Positions 1 through 8,554 are shown, counted from the first letter of the stretch. The stretch: DNA of 64,000 nt from Paenibacillus glycanilyticus (GCF_030161375.1 NZ_BSSQ01000019.1:1-64000); one strand, 5' to 3'. A program made the numbers and translations. Notes: generated from the sequence alone by a model not told the origin.

Positions 1-27
1 AAGGTGTTTTAATTTGTCTCACTCTAT

Positions 28-71
28 GGGGTCAGTCCCTTAATATGACGATGGGATAGCCCTTTTTTTTT
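28..71 (+). terminator. Hairpin followed by a T run at the window edge
   Basis: GGGGTCAGTCCC (28-39) can pair imperfectly with GGGATAGCCC (53-62), and nine T residues follow. It would end a plus-strand transcript entering from the left of the window. The right arm and its inner flank (about 44-62) closely resemble 2137-2154 beside the insertion sequence, so it may instead be a remnant of a related element end. Confidence 0.45.
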
Positions 72-113
72 GGATAATCAACAACCTGCACATTCTAATG
101 CCAGGGCCCTTGC

Positions 114-1331
114 CTAAACGTCACCGACATATCGGTTGCGCGCAGCGCCCATGCCAAACATAAATATGAGGAAGCTTGCTGCGATAAGCATGGCAATGGA
201 TACCGTCCAATGGCCCGTAACGTCATGAATCATTCCGAACACAAGCGGACCAACGGCGGCGAGAAGATAACCAACCGATTGCGCCATGCCGGACAGTTGC
301 GCGGCGGCATGGGTTGTACGGGTGCGCAAAGTGAAGAACAACATGGCTAGACTGAAGGAACCCGCCCCGGCGATCCCGATCAAAACGGACCATAGAGGTA
401 CTAAATGATTGCCATCCAGCATAAGCCCGCCAATTCCGATTACATATAGCAACGTCGTAATTATGACGAGAAGCCGCTGGGACTGCATCCGGCTCGCAAT
501 AATCGGGATGACAAAAGTAAAAGGCAGCATCGAGAATTGAATTAGCGACAGCATCCAGCCCGCGGAGTCATCCGACATGCCCCGGCTGTTCAAGATTTCC
601 GGCAGCCAGGCAACCAAATTATAAAAGATAAACGATTGCAGACCCATAAATAGGGTGACTTGCCAAGCAAGGGGGGAGCGCCATGGCTTAACAACGGGAG
701 TAGCCGTGTTGACCTGCGCTTGCTCCGCATTCGTCAGGCGCGAATGTCTCATTCTTGGTAGCCAGAAAAGAATGCCTAAGGCTGTCAAGATCAGCCAGCA
801 GCTAAGAGCGCCTTGCCAGCCCAATCCCGCGTCACGGGCAAGCGGCACGCTGATTCCCGATGCCAGTGCTCCGCAGAAGTTCATCGAGACCGAATAGACG
901 CCGGTCATTAGACCGATTTTGCCGGAGAAATCTCGTTTGACAAGACTGGGAATAAGGACGTTGCAGACGGCAATGGACAAGCCGATTAGAACCGTACCTC
1001 CAAATAAGGCAGCGGAACTGGATAGCGTTCGGCATAGGGTCCCGATTCCGATCACTATCAATGCGGTCAAAATAACCCTTTCGACGCCGTATCGCCGTGC
1101 AAGCTGCGGGGCGAAAGGAGACATAAAGGTAAAGGCGAGCAAAGGCACGGTCGTCAGCAACCCGGCAACGGAATTGGAAATGCCGGTTGATTCCCGGATG
1201 TAGCTGACTAACGGTCCAACGGAAGTAATGGGGGCTCTTAGATTGGCGGCCACAAATATAATGCTGATCGCCAGAAGCAATCCCGAAGCTTTTTTAAGTT
1301 CTGATTTGGTTAAGGAATTCGTCTTCTCCAT
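114..1331 (-). CDS. MFS transporter, CynX/NimT type
   Basis: This is a 405-residue polytopic membrane protein of the major facilitator superfamily, of the normal length for twelve membrane segments. After a short polar N-terminus it shows an NLRAPITSVGPL stretch in the first helix and an APQLARRYG loop between helices 2 and 3, as in the CynX/NimT (cyanate or 2-nitroimidazole) subgroup. The substrate cannot be deduced. The ATG lies inside the 3' end of the upstream GntR regulator gene on the same strand (38 bp overlap), so the two are almost certainly co-transcribed and translationally coupled. The regulator probably controls the transporter. No convincing terminator is visible after the stop. 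Family assignment is firm; substrate is unknown. Confidence 0.85.
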   Translation of the reverse strand: MEKTNSLTKSELKKASGLLLAISIIFVAANLRAPITSVGPLVSYIRESTGISNSVAGLLTTVPLLAFTFMSPFAPQLARRYGVERVILTALIVIGIGTLCRTLSSSAALFGGTVLIGLSIAVCNVLIPSLVKRDFSGKIGLMTGVYSVSMNFCGALASGISVPLARDAGLGWQGALSCWLILTALGILFWLPRMRHSRLTNAEQAQVNTATPVVKPWRSPLAWQVTLFMGLQSFIFYNLVAWLPEILNSRGMSDDSAGWMLSLIQFSMLPFTFVIPIIASRMQSQRLLVIITTLLYVIGIGGLMLDGNHLVPLWSVLIGIAGAGSFSLAMLFFTLRTRTTHAAAQLSGMAQSVGYLLAAVGPLVFGMIHDVTGHWTVSIAMLIAASFLIFMFGMGAARNRYVGDV

Positions 1332-2031
1332 GTTGCTTATGTCCTCCGGTGATGTTTTGATTCTTGAAATGCTCTTGCGTTTCCCGAATATACTGCTGAA
1401 CCATCTCTACAGCCATTTCGCTGTCTTGTTTCCTTATTGCCTCAAGCAACTGAGTGTGGTTATCGTGGAACGAGTGAAAAGGGACATCATGAAACATATC
1501 CACGAGTATCGGCTGCACACTATCCGAAATGTAATCATACAGCTCTATAAGAAGTCCGTTGCGAGAGGAAGCGAATATAGCCTGGTGGAACTCTACATCC
1601 CAGCGGGCATAGAGGTCGGCTTCTCCGGCAAGAATGGCGATCTTGCTCTGTTCGAGGCAATAAGCCATCCGTTCCAGATCGTCCTCGTCCCGCCGCTCTG
1701 CCGATAGACTTGCCGCCTCTTTCTCGAGGGCATGTCTGACTTCCAGCGTCTCCAGCCAGCCGGAGCGCAAGATTCGTTTCTTCAGGACCGGTCCAAGCGC
1801 ACTGGATGAGCTGACATAAGTCCCGTCGCCTTGTCTTGTCTTTAACAACCCGGCATGCGTTAAGGCGCGAATCGCTTCCCTTAGGGTGTTGCGGCTCACT
1901 TGAAGCTGTTCCATAAGCTCCGGCTCGGCCGGGATCTTGCTGCCAACAGGCCAATTGCCGGAAGAGATCAGGCTTTCAATCTGTTCAGCGACTTGTTCTA
2001 CAAGCGATAATCGTTTTGTCTGCTTTAGCAT
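1294..2031 (-). CDS. FadR/GntR-family transcriptional regulator
   Basis: The 245-residue product has an N-terminal winged helix (LVEQVAEQIESLISSGNWPVGSKIPAEPEL, then SRNTLREAIRAL and GLLKTRQGDGTYV), about residues 8-75. A helical FCD-type ligand domain follows, with the repeated His/Asp positions expected for a metal-assisted effector pocket (WDVEFHQAI, FHDNHTQLLEAI). An in-frame extension to 2205 is rejected, because the ATG at 2031 has a good GAGGTGA ribosome site five bases upstream and starts just before the DNA-binding domain. The gene runs into the MFS gene with a 38 bp overlap. The direct repeat CAAACGTACAAACGTA just upstream of the start could be an autoregulatory operator, which is inference. 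Confidence 0.85.
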   Translation of the reverse strand: MLKQTKRLSLVEQVAEQIESLISSGNWPVGSKIPAEPELMEQLQVSRNTLREAIRALTHAGLLKTRQGDGTYVSSSSALGPVLKKRILRSGWLETLEVRHALEKEAASLSAERRDEDDLERMAYCLEQSKIAILAGEADLYARWDVEFHQAIFASSRNGLLIELYDYISDSVQPILVDMFHDVPFHSFHDNHTQLLEAIRKQDSEMAVEMVQQYIRETQEHFKNQNITGGHKQHGEDEFLNQIRT

Positions 2032-2113
2032 CTGCGTCACCTCTTTCAAACGTACAAACGTAGGATGTTTGGTTATTTTACATCTAATTGCTCCATTGCG
2101 CAATACAAAAAAG

Positions 2114-2160
2114 GGGGTGTCCCATAAGTCATGAAAATGACGATGGGACACCCCTGTTTT
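2114..2160 (+). repeat. Long palindrome at the left end of the IS
   Basis: GGGGTGTCCCAT (2114-2125) pairs perfectly with ATGGGACACCCC (2143-2154), and the inner TCAT/ATGA also pair. The stem is preceded by an A run and followed by TGTTTTTTGTTTT, so it could act as a bidirectional terminator. The right arm resembles bases 44-62 of the window. Confidence 0.7.
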
Positions 2161-2211
2161 TTGTTTTAGGTAAACCAGCTGCCTGCGCATTAAATGTTCT
2201 TCCAATCGCCA

Positions 2212-2263
2212 TTGCTCAGGGATTCCCTTTAATCAATGAGGTAAGGTAGGAATCCCTGAGCAA
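2212..2263. repeat. 15-bp perfect inverted repeat upstream of the transposase
   Basis: TTGCTCAGGGATTCC (2212-2226) is exactly repeated in inverse at 2249-2263, with a 22-base loop. It lies in the leader of the transposase gene. Insertion sequences often carry such structures to stop outside transcription from driving transposase. Confidence 0.75.
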
Positions 2264-2405
2264 AAGCGACCGCTGACGCTTCTCCAGAATCATTTAATGC
2301 TCCGTCTGCCTTTAACCTGTTCATGAAATGCTCAAACAAAAAGAAGCCAACCCTTGTTAAAATGGAGGTACCACCCAACCATTCTAAGTAAAGAGAGGCT
2401 TCTTT

Positions 2406-3955
2406 ATGTACAAAGAATATAACATGGATCAACTGTCCTTGCCAATGGACTTGCAAGAAGATATCCCCGAAAATCATCTCGTACGCGTCATCAACGATGC
2501 GGTCAATCGCTTAGATATGAAGCTCTTCACCAAAGCTTATCCCGGAGGTGGCCGGGACAGCTATCATCCAAAGATGCTCATGAAAGTCGTTATCTATGCG
2601 TACACACAGCGCATCTACTCCTCTCGCCAAATTGCCAAAGCCGTACGTGAGAATATCATGTTCATGTGGCTGGCTGCTAGGCAACGTCCAGATTTCCGTA
2701 CCATTAACCGTTTCCGTTCTGAGCGCATGAAAGACGTGCTCGAGACCGTCTTCACGGCAGTTCTTCAGTTTCTCAAGGAAGAAAACTACATAAAGTTGGA
2801 GCATTACTTTTTAGACGGAACAAAAATCGAAGCCAATGCCAATCGTTACACGTTTGTCTGGGGCAAGGCTGTCGTCAAACAGAAGATGAAGTTGCAAGAA
2901 AAGGTGCAGACCTTGTTCGCTGCTATTGAAGAAGCAGAGAAACAGGAAGATCAGGTGCTGAATAACTTGGACCTTCCAGAGCTCGGAGAAGCTTCAGCCA
3001 TTACGAGCGAAAAGCTGGAGCAGGCTGTTCAGCAATTAGAAAACAAGCTTCAAGAAAAGCCGAAGGACAAACCGCTAAAGAAAGCTGTTCGCCTTGTCCG
3101 GAGGGATCTTCTGCCTCGCCTGCAAAAATATGAAGGGCAAGAAGAAACGCTCGGAAGCCGAACAGCTTTAGTAAAACGGACACCGACGCCACATTCATGC
3201 GCATGAAGGAAGACCACATGCGCAATGGACAATTAAAACCCGGATATAACGTGCAGATCGGAACAGAAGATCAATTCATTCTTAGCTACAGCATTCATCA
3301 ACGTCCCACAGATACACGTTGCCTGAAGCCGCATCTAGACAAAGTAAAAGCCTCATTAGGGCAATTGCCGGGAACCATCATCGCAGATGCAGGTTATGGC
3401 AGCGAAGAAAACTATGCTTATCTGGAGTCCGAAGAACAACGAGCACTTGTGAAATACAATACTTATCACAAAGAAAACACGAGGGCATGGAAACAAGATA
3501 TTAGTAAGTTCGAGAACTGGCTCTATGACGAGAGCGAAGATACCTGGACCTGTGCGGCTGGTCAGAAGCTGCTATTCCGTTATGAAAGCAAAAGCACGAC
3601 AGAGAGCGGATATGAAATCGTTACGCGTAACTACCGCAGTATCTCTTGCGAGGGCTGTCCGCTAAAGGAAAGATGTACAAAGGCCCAAGGGGATCGAGAA
3701 ATAAAGGTCAGCATGGAATATCTTCGACTCAAACAACAAGCAAGGAAACAATTAAAGAGCGAGGAAGGACATGCCCTGTCGGTTCGACGAATGCACGAAC
3801 CCGAGAGTGTATTTGGCCAAATAAAAAATAATCGGGGATTCCGCAGATTCCTACTTCGAGGCTTGCCGAAAGTTAGCCTGGAGGTCGGGTGGCTTTCGCT
3901 TGCCCACAATTTGCTGAAGAAAGGAGCAAGAACAAAAATAGTGCTGCAAGGGTAA
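2406..3955 (+). pseudogene. IS1182-family DDE transposase, single-base frameshift
   Basis: The first part (2406 to about 3161) carries the N-terminal DUF772-like region (HLVRVINDAVNRLD, HPKMLMKVVIYAYTQ, RPDFRTINRFR) and the first catalytic Asp in YFLDGTKIEANANRY. The second part (frame of 3197-3955) begins in SFSKTDTDATFMRMK and carries the second Asp (IIADAGYGSEEN), a cysteine cluster (CEGCPLKERC) and the Glu in RMHEPESVFGQIKNNRGF. The two halves join perfectly if one A is restored in CGAACAGC at about 3160-3163, giving R-N-S-F-S-K-T-D across the junction. So one base is missing and the gene is dead, or the base is a sequencing error. The start at 2406 has GAGAGG seven bases upstream. Confidence 0.88.
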
Positions 3956-3974
3956 CCCTATGCAGCACTATTTT
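3937..3974 (+). terminator. Terminator at the end of the transposase
   Basis: AATAGTGCTGCA (3937-3948) pairs perfectly with TGCAGCACTATT (3961-3972) and is followed by TT. The stem overlaps the last codons and the stop of the transposase frame, and may work in both directions. Confidence 0.75.
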
Positions 3975-4053
3975 CATAAGAATCACTCTTTATTTACTAA
4001 TGCGAGCCGTCTTTAAAGTGAGCGATCACCTTTTGAGACTGCCCCTTGCATCG

Positions 4054-4953
4054 TTATTCGTGAATCCGCGTCAACTTCTCCGGATTGGAAATCACATACA
4101 CCGCTCGGATCAACTTCGTGTCCTCATCCGGCTCGAACAGATAGACCTTAACCGGCTTGTTGTCGCGAACAAGCAAGATGCCTTGTTGCCCGCTGACGGA
4201 AACGTGCTTCCACGTTCCTTCGAAAGCTCCTTTGCGGGCAATCCCCTCGATAAAAGCAGCGATTCGTTCAGCGCCATAAATCGGATTCAGAGCAGAACGC
4301 ACGATTCCGCCGCCGTCAGTAATCATCACGGCATCATCGGTGAGCAGATGAATGAAATTTTCCAATCTGCCGGTATAAATAGCCTGGGAGAAGGATTGCA
4401 CGAATTGTGACATCGACTCATCCAGTGATTCTTTGCTCTCCGTAACCGAAGCGTGGCCAACTTTGGCGGAAGCGCGGCTGAATATTTTCCGGCAGGCAGC
4501 TTCGGATTTATCCAGCATGGCTGCGATCTCGGCGTATTCATAACCGAAGGATTCCCGAAGCACAAATACGGCGCGCTCGGGCGGCGTACAGGTCTGCAGC
4601 AGAACTAGAAGGGCATAACCAAGCTGCTCATGCTGGATGACATTGTCGAGCGGCGAGGACTCCGGCTCGGAATCGCTGACCGGTTCAGGAAGCCACTCGC
4701 CGGGGTAACTTTCCCTTTGGCGCGGGGCGGATTTCATGACGTTTAATACACGGTTGGTGAGCAGCTTGACCAAGTAAGCCTTCGGATGCTCGATACCGAT
4801 TCCATCAAGCTTGCTGACGGTGACGAACACATCCTGGACCACATCCTCCGCTTCGCTCATCGAACCAAGCATCCGGTAGGCAATCGAGATAAGCAGAGGC
4901 TTATAATCCCGGTATAGTTGTTCAACTTCGTATGCCGCATAACTTGATGTCAC
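4054..4953 (-). CDS. ECF41-family RNA polymerase sigma factor (SigJ-like) with SnoaL-like C-terminal domain
   Basis: The 299-residue protein has sigma region 2 (LYRDYKPLLISIAYRMLGSMSEAEDVVQDVF) and region 4 (ERAVFVLRESFGYEYAEIAAMLDKSEAACRKIFSRA), then a SnoaL-like domain of about 110 residues. The three signatures of ECF41 sigma factors are all present: WLPEP in the linker (about residue 87), DGGG in the SnoaL-like domain, and NPEKL near the end (usually NPDKL). In this family the C-terminal domain replaces an anti-sigma factor and modulates activity. I chose the GTG at 4953, because GGGAGG sits eight bases upstream; an ATG at 4989 lacks such a site. It lies downstream of the decarboxylase gene on the same strand, the usual ECF41 arrangement. 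Confidence 0.9.
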   Translation of the reverse strand: MTSSYAAYEVEQLYRDYKPLLISIAYRMLGSMSEAEDVVQDVFVTVSKLDGIGIEHPKAYLVKLLTNRVLNVMKSAPRQRESYPGEWLPEPVSDSEPESSPLDNVIQHEQLGYALLVLLQTCTPPERAVFVLRESFGYEYAEIAAMLDKSEAACRKIFSRASAKVGHASVTESKESLDESMSQFVQSFSQAIYTGRLENFIHLLTDDAVMITDGGGIVRSALNPIYGAERIAAFIEGIARKGAFEGTWKHVSVSGQQGILLVRDNKPVKVYLFEPDEDTKLIRAVYVISNPEKLTRIHE

Positions 4954-5000
4954 GACATCAACCTCCCATTTATTAGCTAAAATGATCATAACAAAGCAAG

Positions 5001-5043
5001 CAGCAAGAAACCACCCTCGCGAAGGAGGAGTGGTTTCTTGCTG
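5001..5043 (-). terminator. 14-bp hairpin between decarboxylase and sigma gene
   Basis: CAGCAAGAAACCAC (5001-5014) pairs exactly with GTGGTTTCTTGCTG (5030-5043). On the minus strand it is followed only by CTTGCTTTG, so it is a weak terminator or a processing or attenuation element that lowers sigma gene expression relative to the decarboxylase gene. Confidence 0.6.
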
Positions 5044-5056
5044 TATTCGCTAGCTC

Positions 5057-5506
5057 TTAGTTCTCGTAGCAGCCGGGGAACATGCCCGTTGCGATTGCGA
5101 TCCGGTTCCAGCTGTTGATCGCGTTAATCGCAATGATTAATCCCACGTATTGCTCCTCGTCGAAATGCTTCCGAACTTCTTCGTAAACATCCTGCGGCAC
5201 GCCGGCTGTCGCTACAAGTGTCAGTGATTCGGTCAGAAGAAGGGCAGCGCGTTCTCTTTCCGTGAATTGCGGCGCTTCTTTCCAGACGGCGACCAGGTTG
5301 ATTCGCTGATCGGATTCGCCAAGCTTGCGTGCGTCAGTCGTATGCATATCCAGACAGAAGGCACAGCCGTTAATTTGGGATGCGCGGATTTTAATCAATT
5401 CGTACAGTGTTTTATCCGGGTTCAACTGTTGGGCAGTACCTTCGAGCTTCATCAAAGCTTGCATAGCAGCGGGGTTAGCGGAACGGTGATCTAAACGTAA
5501 TTTCAT
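5057..5506 (-). CDS. Carboxymuconolactone decarboxylase family protein (AhpD-like)
   Basis: The 149-residue single-domain protein has the AhpD-type redox motif in INGCAFCLDMHTTDARKLGE: a CxxC pair followed by His three residues later, about residue 45. Such proteins are alkylhydroperoxidase-like peroxidases with the helical AhpD fold. Its substrate is unknown. The ATG at 5506 has GGAGG eight bases upstream. ECF41 sigma factors are typically encoded beside exactly this type of gene and drive its promoter. Here the promoter motif is present upstream (5552-5581) and the sigma gene follows downstream, so this is the likely main output of the ECF41 circuit. Confidence 0.88.
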   Translation of the reverse strand: MKLRLDHRSANPAAMQALMKLEGTAQQLNPDKTLYELIKIRASQINGCAFCLDMHTTDARKLGESDQRINLVAVWKEAPQFTERERAALLLTESLTLVATAGVPQDVYEEVRKHFDEEQYVGLIIAINAINSWNRIAIATGMFPGCYEN

Positions 5507-5551
5507 AGGAAATTCCTCCAATTTGTATCGTATTGTGTTGCTTTCGATATC

Positions 5552-5581
5552 TAAGACAATTAACGAATCGGATTTGTGACA
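5552..5581 (-). promoter_or_regulatory. ECF41-type promoter
   Basis: Read on the minus strand, TGTCACA (5581-5575) is followed after 16 bases by TGTC (5558-5555) and TTA. The published ECF41 consensus is, from memory, TGTCACA, about 16 bases, then CGTC; only one base of the -10 element differs. It sits about 45 bases upstream of the decarboxylase start codon. Confidence 0.82.
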
Positions 5582-5646
5582 GGTAGGGAGAAAGTTTTTT
5601 TTAATTGACTTGGGCGGGAGTTACGATTTAAACTAACAGAAGTTAT

Positions 5647-5670
5647 TTAGTAAATTACTAAATTAGTAAA
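5647..5670 (+). promoter_or_regulatory. Interleaved TTAGTAA inverted repeats upstream of an MFS gene
   Basis: The stretch contains TTAGTAA, TTACTAA and TTAGTAA again, each separated by one or two bases, giving two overlapping near-palindromes. This resembles operators of MarR-type or similar dimeric repressors. No such regulator is encoded next to it. A TTGACT about 40 bases upstream could be the -35 box. Confidence 0.5.
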
Positions 5671-5735
5671 CAAGTAGATTCAAGCTACAATCATCGATGA
5701 GCATCAAAAATTCAATGAAACCGAGGTATTTGAAA

Positions 5736-6950
5736 ATGTTGTCCAATCGTTATGTTCGAACCATTATCTGTTCCAGGGTGCTGCTGCATCTCGGAATATG
5801 GATCCGAAATTATGCCGTCTTGCTCTATGTGACGGATTTAACGCACAATGATCCGCTGTATGTATCGCTTATTTCCGTAGCCGAATTTGCGCCGATCTTT
5901 CTATTCGCCCTAATTGGCGGGACACTGGCTGACAGATGGCGGCCAAAGCGAACGATGGTAGGGAGTGATTTTCTGTCCGCCGTATCTGTCGTTGTTGTTA
6001 TGATTGCGCTAATGAATGGAGGGTGGATGGCGCTATTGCTCGGATCCTTTGTATCCGCCAGCTTGTCTCAATTGTCTCAGCCTTCCGCCATGAAGCTGTA
6101 TAAACGTCACGTGCCCGCGGAGCAACTGCAGCCTGTCATGGCCATATCGCAGACATTGGTCGCGATCTTTATGGTTCTGGGACCGGTAGTCGGTACTATT
6201 ATTTTCTTGAAGCTTGGCATTCATGTCTCGCTTATTCTTACCGCGGTCTTGTTCTTCGGTTCTTCGATCATCCTGGGAACACTGCCGAAGGATTCGGATG
6301 CTGAGCGCAAGGCAACAGGCAGCAGCTTCATGAACGAATTAAAAGCCGGTTTAAGTTATGTATGGTCGAATATGGCTTTGCGCACCCTTTGCTTAAGTTT
6401 TGCCGTGGTAGGTTTTGCTTCCGGTCTTACGCAGCCGCTTCAAATCTTTATCGCCGTAGAACAGTTAGGCCAAGATAAGTCCTTTCTGCAGTGGCTCGTC
6501 ATGACGAACGGAGCCGCGATGTTAATAGGCGGCATTGCAATGATGGGGTTTGCAAAGAAATGGAAGCCGCAGCATATGTTTATGGCCGGGCTGCTCATCA
6601 CGGCGGTCTGTACGATCGGGATCGGGACATCGACAATGATCTGGCTGACGATCGCCCTGTTAATCATTAGCGGCTTCGTCTATCCGGCCATTCAAGGCGG
6701 CATCCAGACGTTAATGATCAGCAATACGGAAATGGCTTTTATGGGACGTGTTTCTGGCGCAATTATGCCCGTATTTATGGGAATGATGGTGATTGGCATG
6801 TTATTGTCCGGTGTTCTAAAGAACGCGGTTCATTTGCACGGGGTCTATGTCATAAGCGGGCTTATTATTATAGCGGGATCACTCCTGCTGTTGCGGTTAC
6901 GCGACGGGCGTCGATCCGGTCAATCCGGTCAATCCGGCATCAACGCATAA
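5736..6950 (+). CDS. MFS transporter (drug or siderophore exporter-like)
   Basis: About 404 residues with twelve predicted membrane helices. The loop after helix 2 reads GGTLADRWRPKRTM, a standard MFS motif A, and the family resembles MFS_3-type exporters. I prefer the ATG at 5736 because GAGG lies nine bases upstream, but an in-frame ATG at 5697 adding 13 residues is possible. The C-terminus is basic with an RSGQSGQSG repeat. The gene stands alone between the ECF41 locus and the FAD/Rieske gene. Its promoter region holds an operator-like repeat cluster (5647-5670), so expression is probably controlled by an unlinked repressor. Substrate unknown. Confidence 0.82.
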   Translation: MLSNRYVRTIICSRVLLHLGIWIRNYAVLLYVTDLTHNDPLYVSLISVAEFAPIFLFALIGGTLADRWRPKRTMVGSDFLSAVSVVVVMIALMNGGWMALLLGSFVSASLSQLSQPSAMKLYKRHVPAEQLQPVMAISQTLVAIFMVLGPVVGTIIFLKLGIHVSLILTAVLFFGSSIILGTLPKDSDAERKATGSSFMNELKAGLSYVWSNMALRTLCLSFAVVGFASGLTQPLQIFIAVEQLGQDKSFLQWLVMTNGAAMLIGGIAMMGFAKKWKPQHMFMAGLLITAVCTIGIGTSTMIWLTIALLIISGFVYPAIQGGIQTLMISNTEMAFMGRVSGAIMPVFMGMMVIGMLLSGVLKNAVHLHGVYVISGLIIIAGSLLLLRLRDGRRSGQSGQSGINA

Positions 6951-7016
6951 CCACATAAATTTCTCCTCGCCCACGCAAATTAAGAAACAGGATTTGCCAA
7001 CGAGAGGAGCATGAGG

Positions 7017-8543
7017 ATGCCTTACCATAAAGAGCTGCCGCAGTTTCCCGAGTCGTTCTGGACAGCTTCGCAGCAGGAACGTCCATTGTTCCCAAAGCTG
7101 GAACAAGACGCTGAAGCAGACGTGGTTGTTGTTGGAGGCGGGATATCCGGCATTACGACAGCTTATTTATTAAGCCGGGAAGGTTTGCGGGTTACTCTTC
7201 TGGAAGCCGGAGTCGTATTGAACGGTACAACCGCTCATACGACTGCCAAAATCACCGCGCAGCATGATTTGATATTTGACGAGCTCATTCGGACTGAAGG
7301 GAAAGAGAAAGCTGCGCTATATTATCAAGCGTCCAAAGATGCGATGGCTTTCATCGAGGAGACGATTGAGAACTATCAGATCGAATGCGGTTATTCCAAG
7401 CAAGATGCCTACGTATATACCCATCATGTGGACTATATCGTCAAGGTGGAAAAGGAAGCAAAAGCTTACGAAGCCTTAGGCATACCGGGAGCGTATTTGG
7501 ACCGTATGCCACTATCGCTGCCGATGTTTGGAGCTGTACGAATGGATGGTCAAGCCCAGTTCCATCCGCTTCAATATTTATGGAAGCTTGCACGGGAATT
7601 CGTGAAGAACGGCGGCCAGATTTATGAGCATACGACAGCCGTAGACGTGGAATTTGTCGATACGCCCAAGGTCATGACCTTGGGCGGTCATCGCGTGAAT
7701 GCCAAATACGTCGTTTCCTGCACGCATTTTCCGTTCTATGACGGGGAGGGCTTTTATTTCGCGCGGATGCATGCGGATCGTTCCTATGTACTTGGTTTGC
7801 AAACTCATGACGAGTATCCGGGGGGAATGTATCTAAGCGCGGAAGATCCGAAACGATCCATCCGTTGCGCCCCGATTGACGATCATCATAAACTCCTCCT
7901 TGTAGGGGGGCAGAGCCATAAGACGGGACAAGGCATTTGCACCATTAATCATTACGAAGAGCTAAGGAAATTTGCGGAGAATCAATTTAACTTGGAAAAA
8001 ATCATTTACCGTTGGTCCGCGCAGGATCTCGTAACGGGGGACAAGCTTCCTTTTATCGGGCGAATCAAAAAAACCCATCCAAATGTGTTTATCGCAAGCG
8101 GTTACCGTAAATGGGGAATGACAAACGGGACGGCGGCAGCCCTCATGATCCGGGATCTTATTCTGGAGAGGGAAAATCCGTATGCGGAGTTATTCTCGCC
8201 ATCGCGTTCCTTGTCATGGAAGACCGTTGGCAAGCTGCTAGCGGATAATGCCGATGTCGCCAAACACCTCATTAGCGGGAAACTCGAGTTTATCAAGAAA
8301 CGTCCGGAACAGCTGGACAAGGATGAAGGCAGCGTCGTTGACCTTCATGGCCGCAGGGCGGGAGCTTATCGGGACAAGGACGGACAGCTCTTTCTCCTTG
8401 ATACGACTTGCACGCATATGGGGTGCGAGGTGGAGTGGAACAACGGGGATCGGACTTGGGATTGCCCTTGCCATGGCTCCCGGTTTTCTTATACGGGTGA
8501 AGTAATGGAAGGGCCTGCTTCCAAGCCGTTAGTCCGTTTATAA
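7017..8543 (+). CDS. FAD-dependent oxidoreductase with C-terminal Rieske domain
   Basis: The 508-residue protein fuses two modules. The first (about 1-390) is a DAO-type flavoprotein starting with the FAD-binding VVVVGGGISGITTAYLLSREG. The second (about 420-508) is a Rieske [2Fe-2S] domain with both ligand pairs: CTHMGC and, 17 residues later, CPCHGSRF. Electrons would pass between substrate, FAD and the iron-sulfur cluster, as proposed for the YhfW-like group; no substrate is known. No signal peptide is seen, so it is probably cytoplasmic. The ATG at 7017 is preferred over 7011 because AGGAG lies seven bases upstream of it but only one base from 7011. It is monocistronic and ends at a shared terminator. 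Confidence 0.88.
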   Translation: MPYHKELPQFPESFWTASQQERPLFPKLEQDAEADVVVVGGGISGITTAYLLSREGLRVTLLEAGVVLNGTTAHTTAKITAQHDLIFDELIRTEGKEKAALYYQASKDAMAFIEETIENYQIECGYSKQDAYVYTHHVDYIVKVEKEAKAYEALGIPGAYLDRMPLSLPMFGAVRMDGQAQFHPLQYLWKLAREFVKNGGQIYEHTTAVDVEFVDTPKVMTLGGHRVNAKYVVSCTHFPFYDGEGFYFARMHADRSYVLGLQTHDEYPGGMYLSAEDPKRSIRCAPIDDHHKLLLVGGQSHKTGQGICTINHYEELRKFAENQFNLEKIIYRWSAQDLVTGDKLPFIGRIKKTHPNVFIASGYRKWGMTNGTAAALMIRDLILERENPYAELFSPSRSLSWKTVGKLLADNADVAKHLISGKLEFIKKRPEQLDKDEGSVVDLHGRRAGAYRDKDGQLFLLDTTCTHMGCEVEWNNGDRTWDCPCHGSRFSYTGEVMEGPASKPLVRL

Positions 8544-8554
8544 CCAATAATGAT

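Larger units (their letters stand above)
2114..4045 (+). mobile_element. IS1182-like insertion sequence, transposase broken
   Basis: The element is about 1.93 kb, a usual size for IS1182 relatives, and carries one transposase reading frame split by a frameshift. The proposed ends are imperfect inverted repeats: the left begins GGGGTGTCCCATAAG (from 2114) and the right, read inward on the minus strand, begins GGGGCAGTCTCAAAAG (from 4045). About two thirds of positions agree. Internal hairpins at 2212-2263 and 3937-3974 flank the reading frame and would block read-through transcription. I could not find a clear target duplication. The element separates the GntR/MFS pair from the ECF41 locus. 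The exact left edge is uncertain because it is itself part of a palindrome. Confidence 0.7.

Noticed and set aside
3155-3200. Programmed frameshift producing full-length transposase
   Set aside because: No heptameric slippery sequence such as A6G is present at the junction, and relatives of this family normally have one uninterrupted frame.
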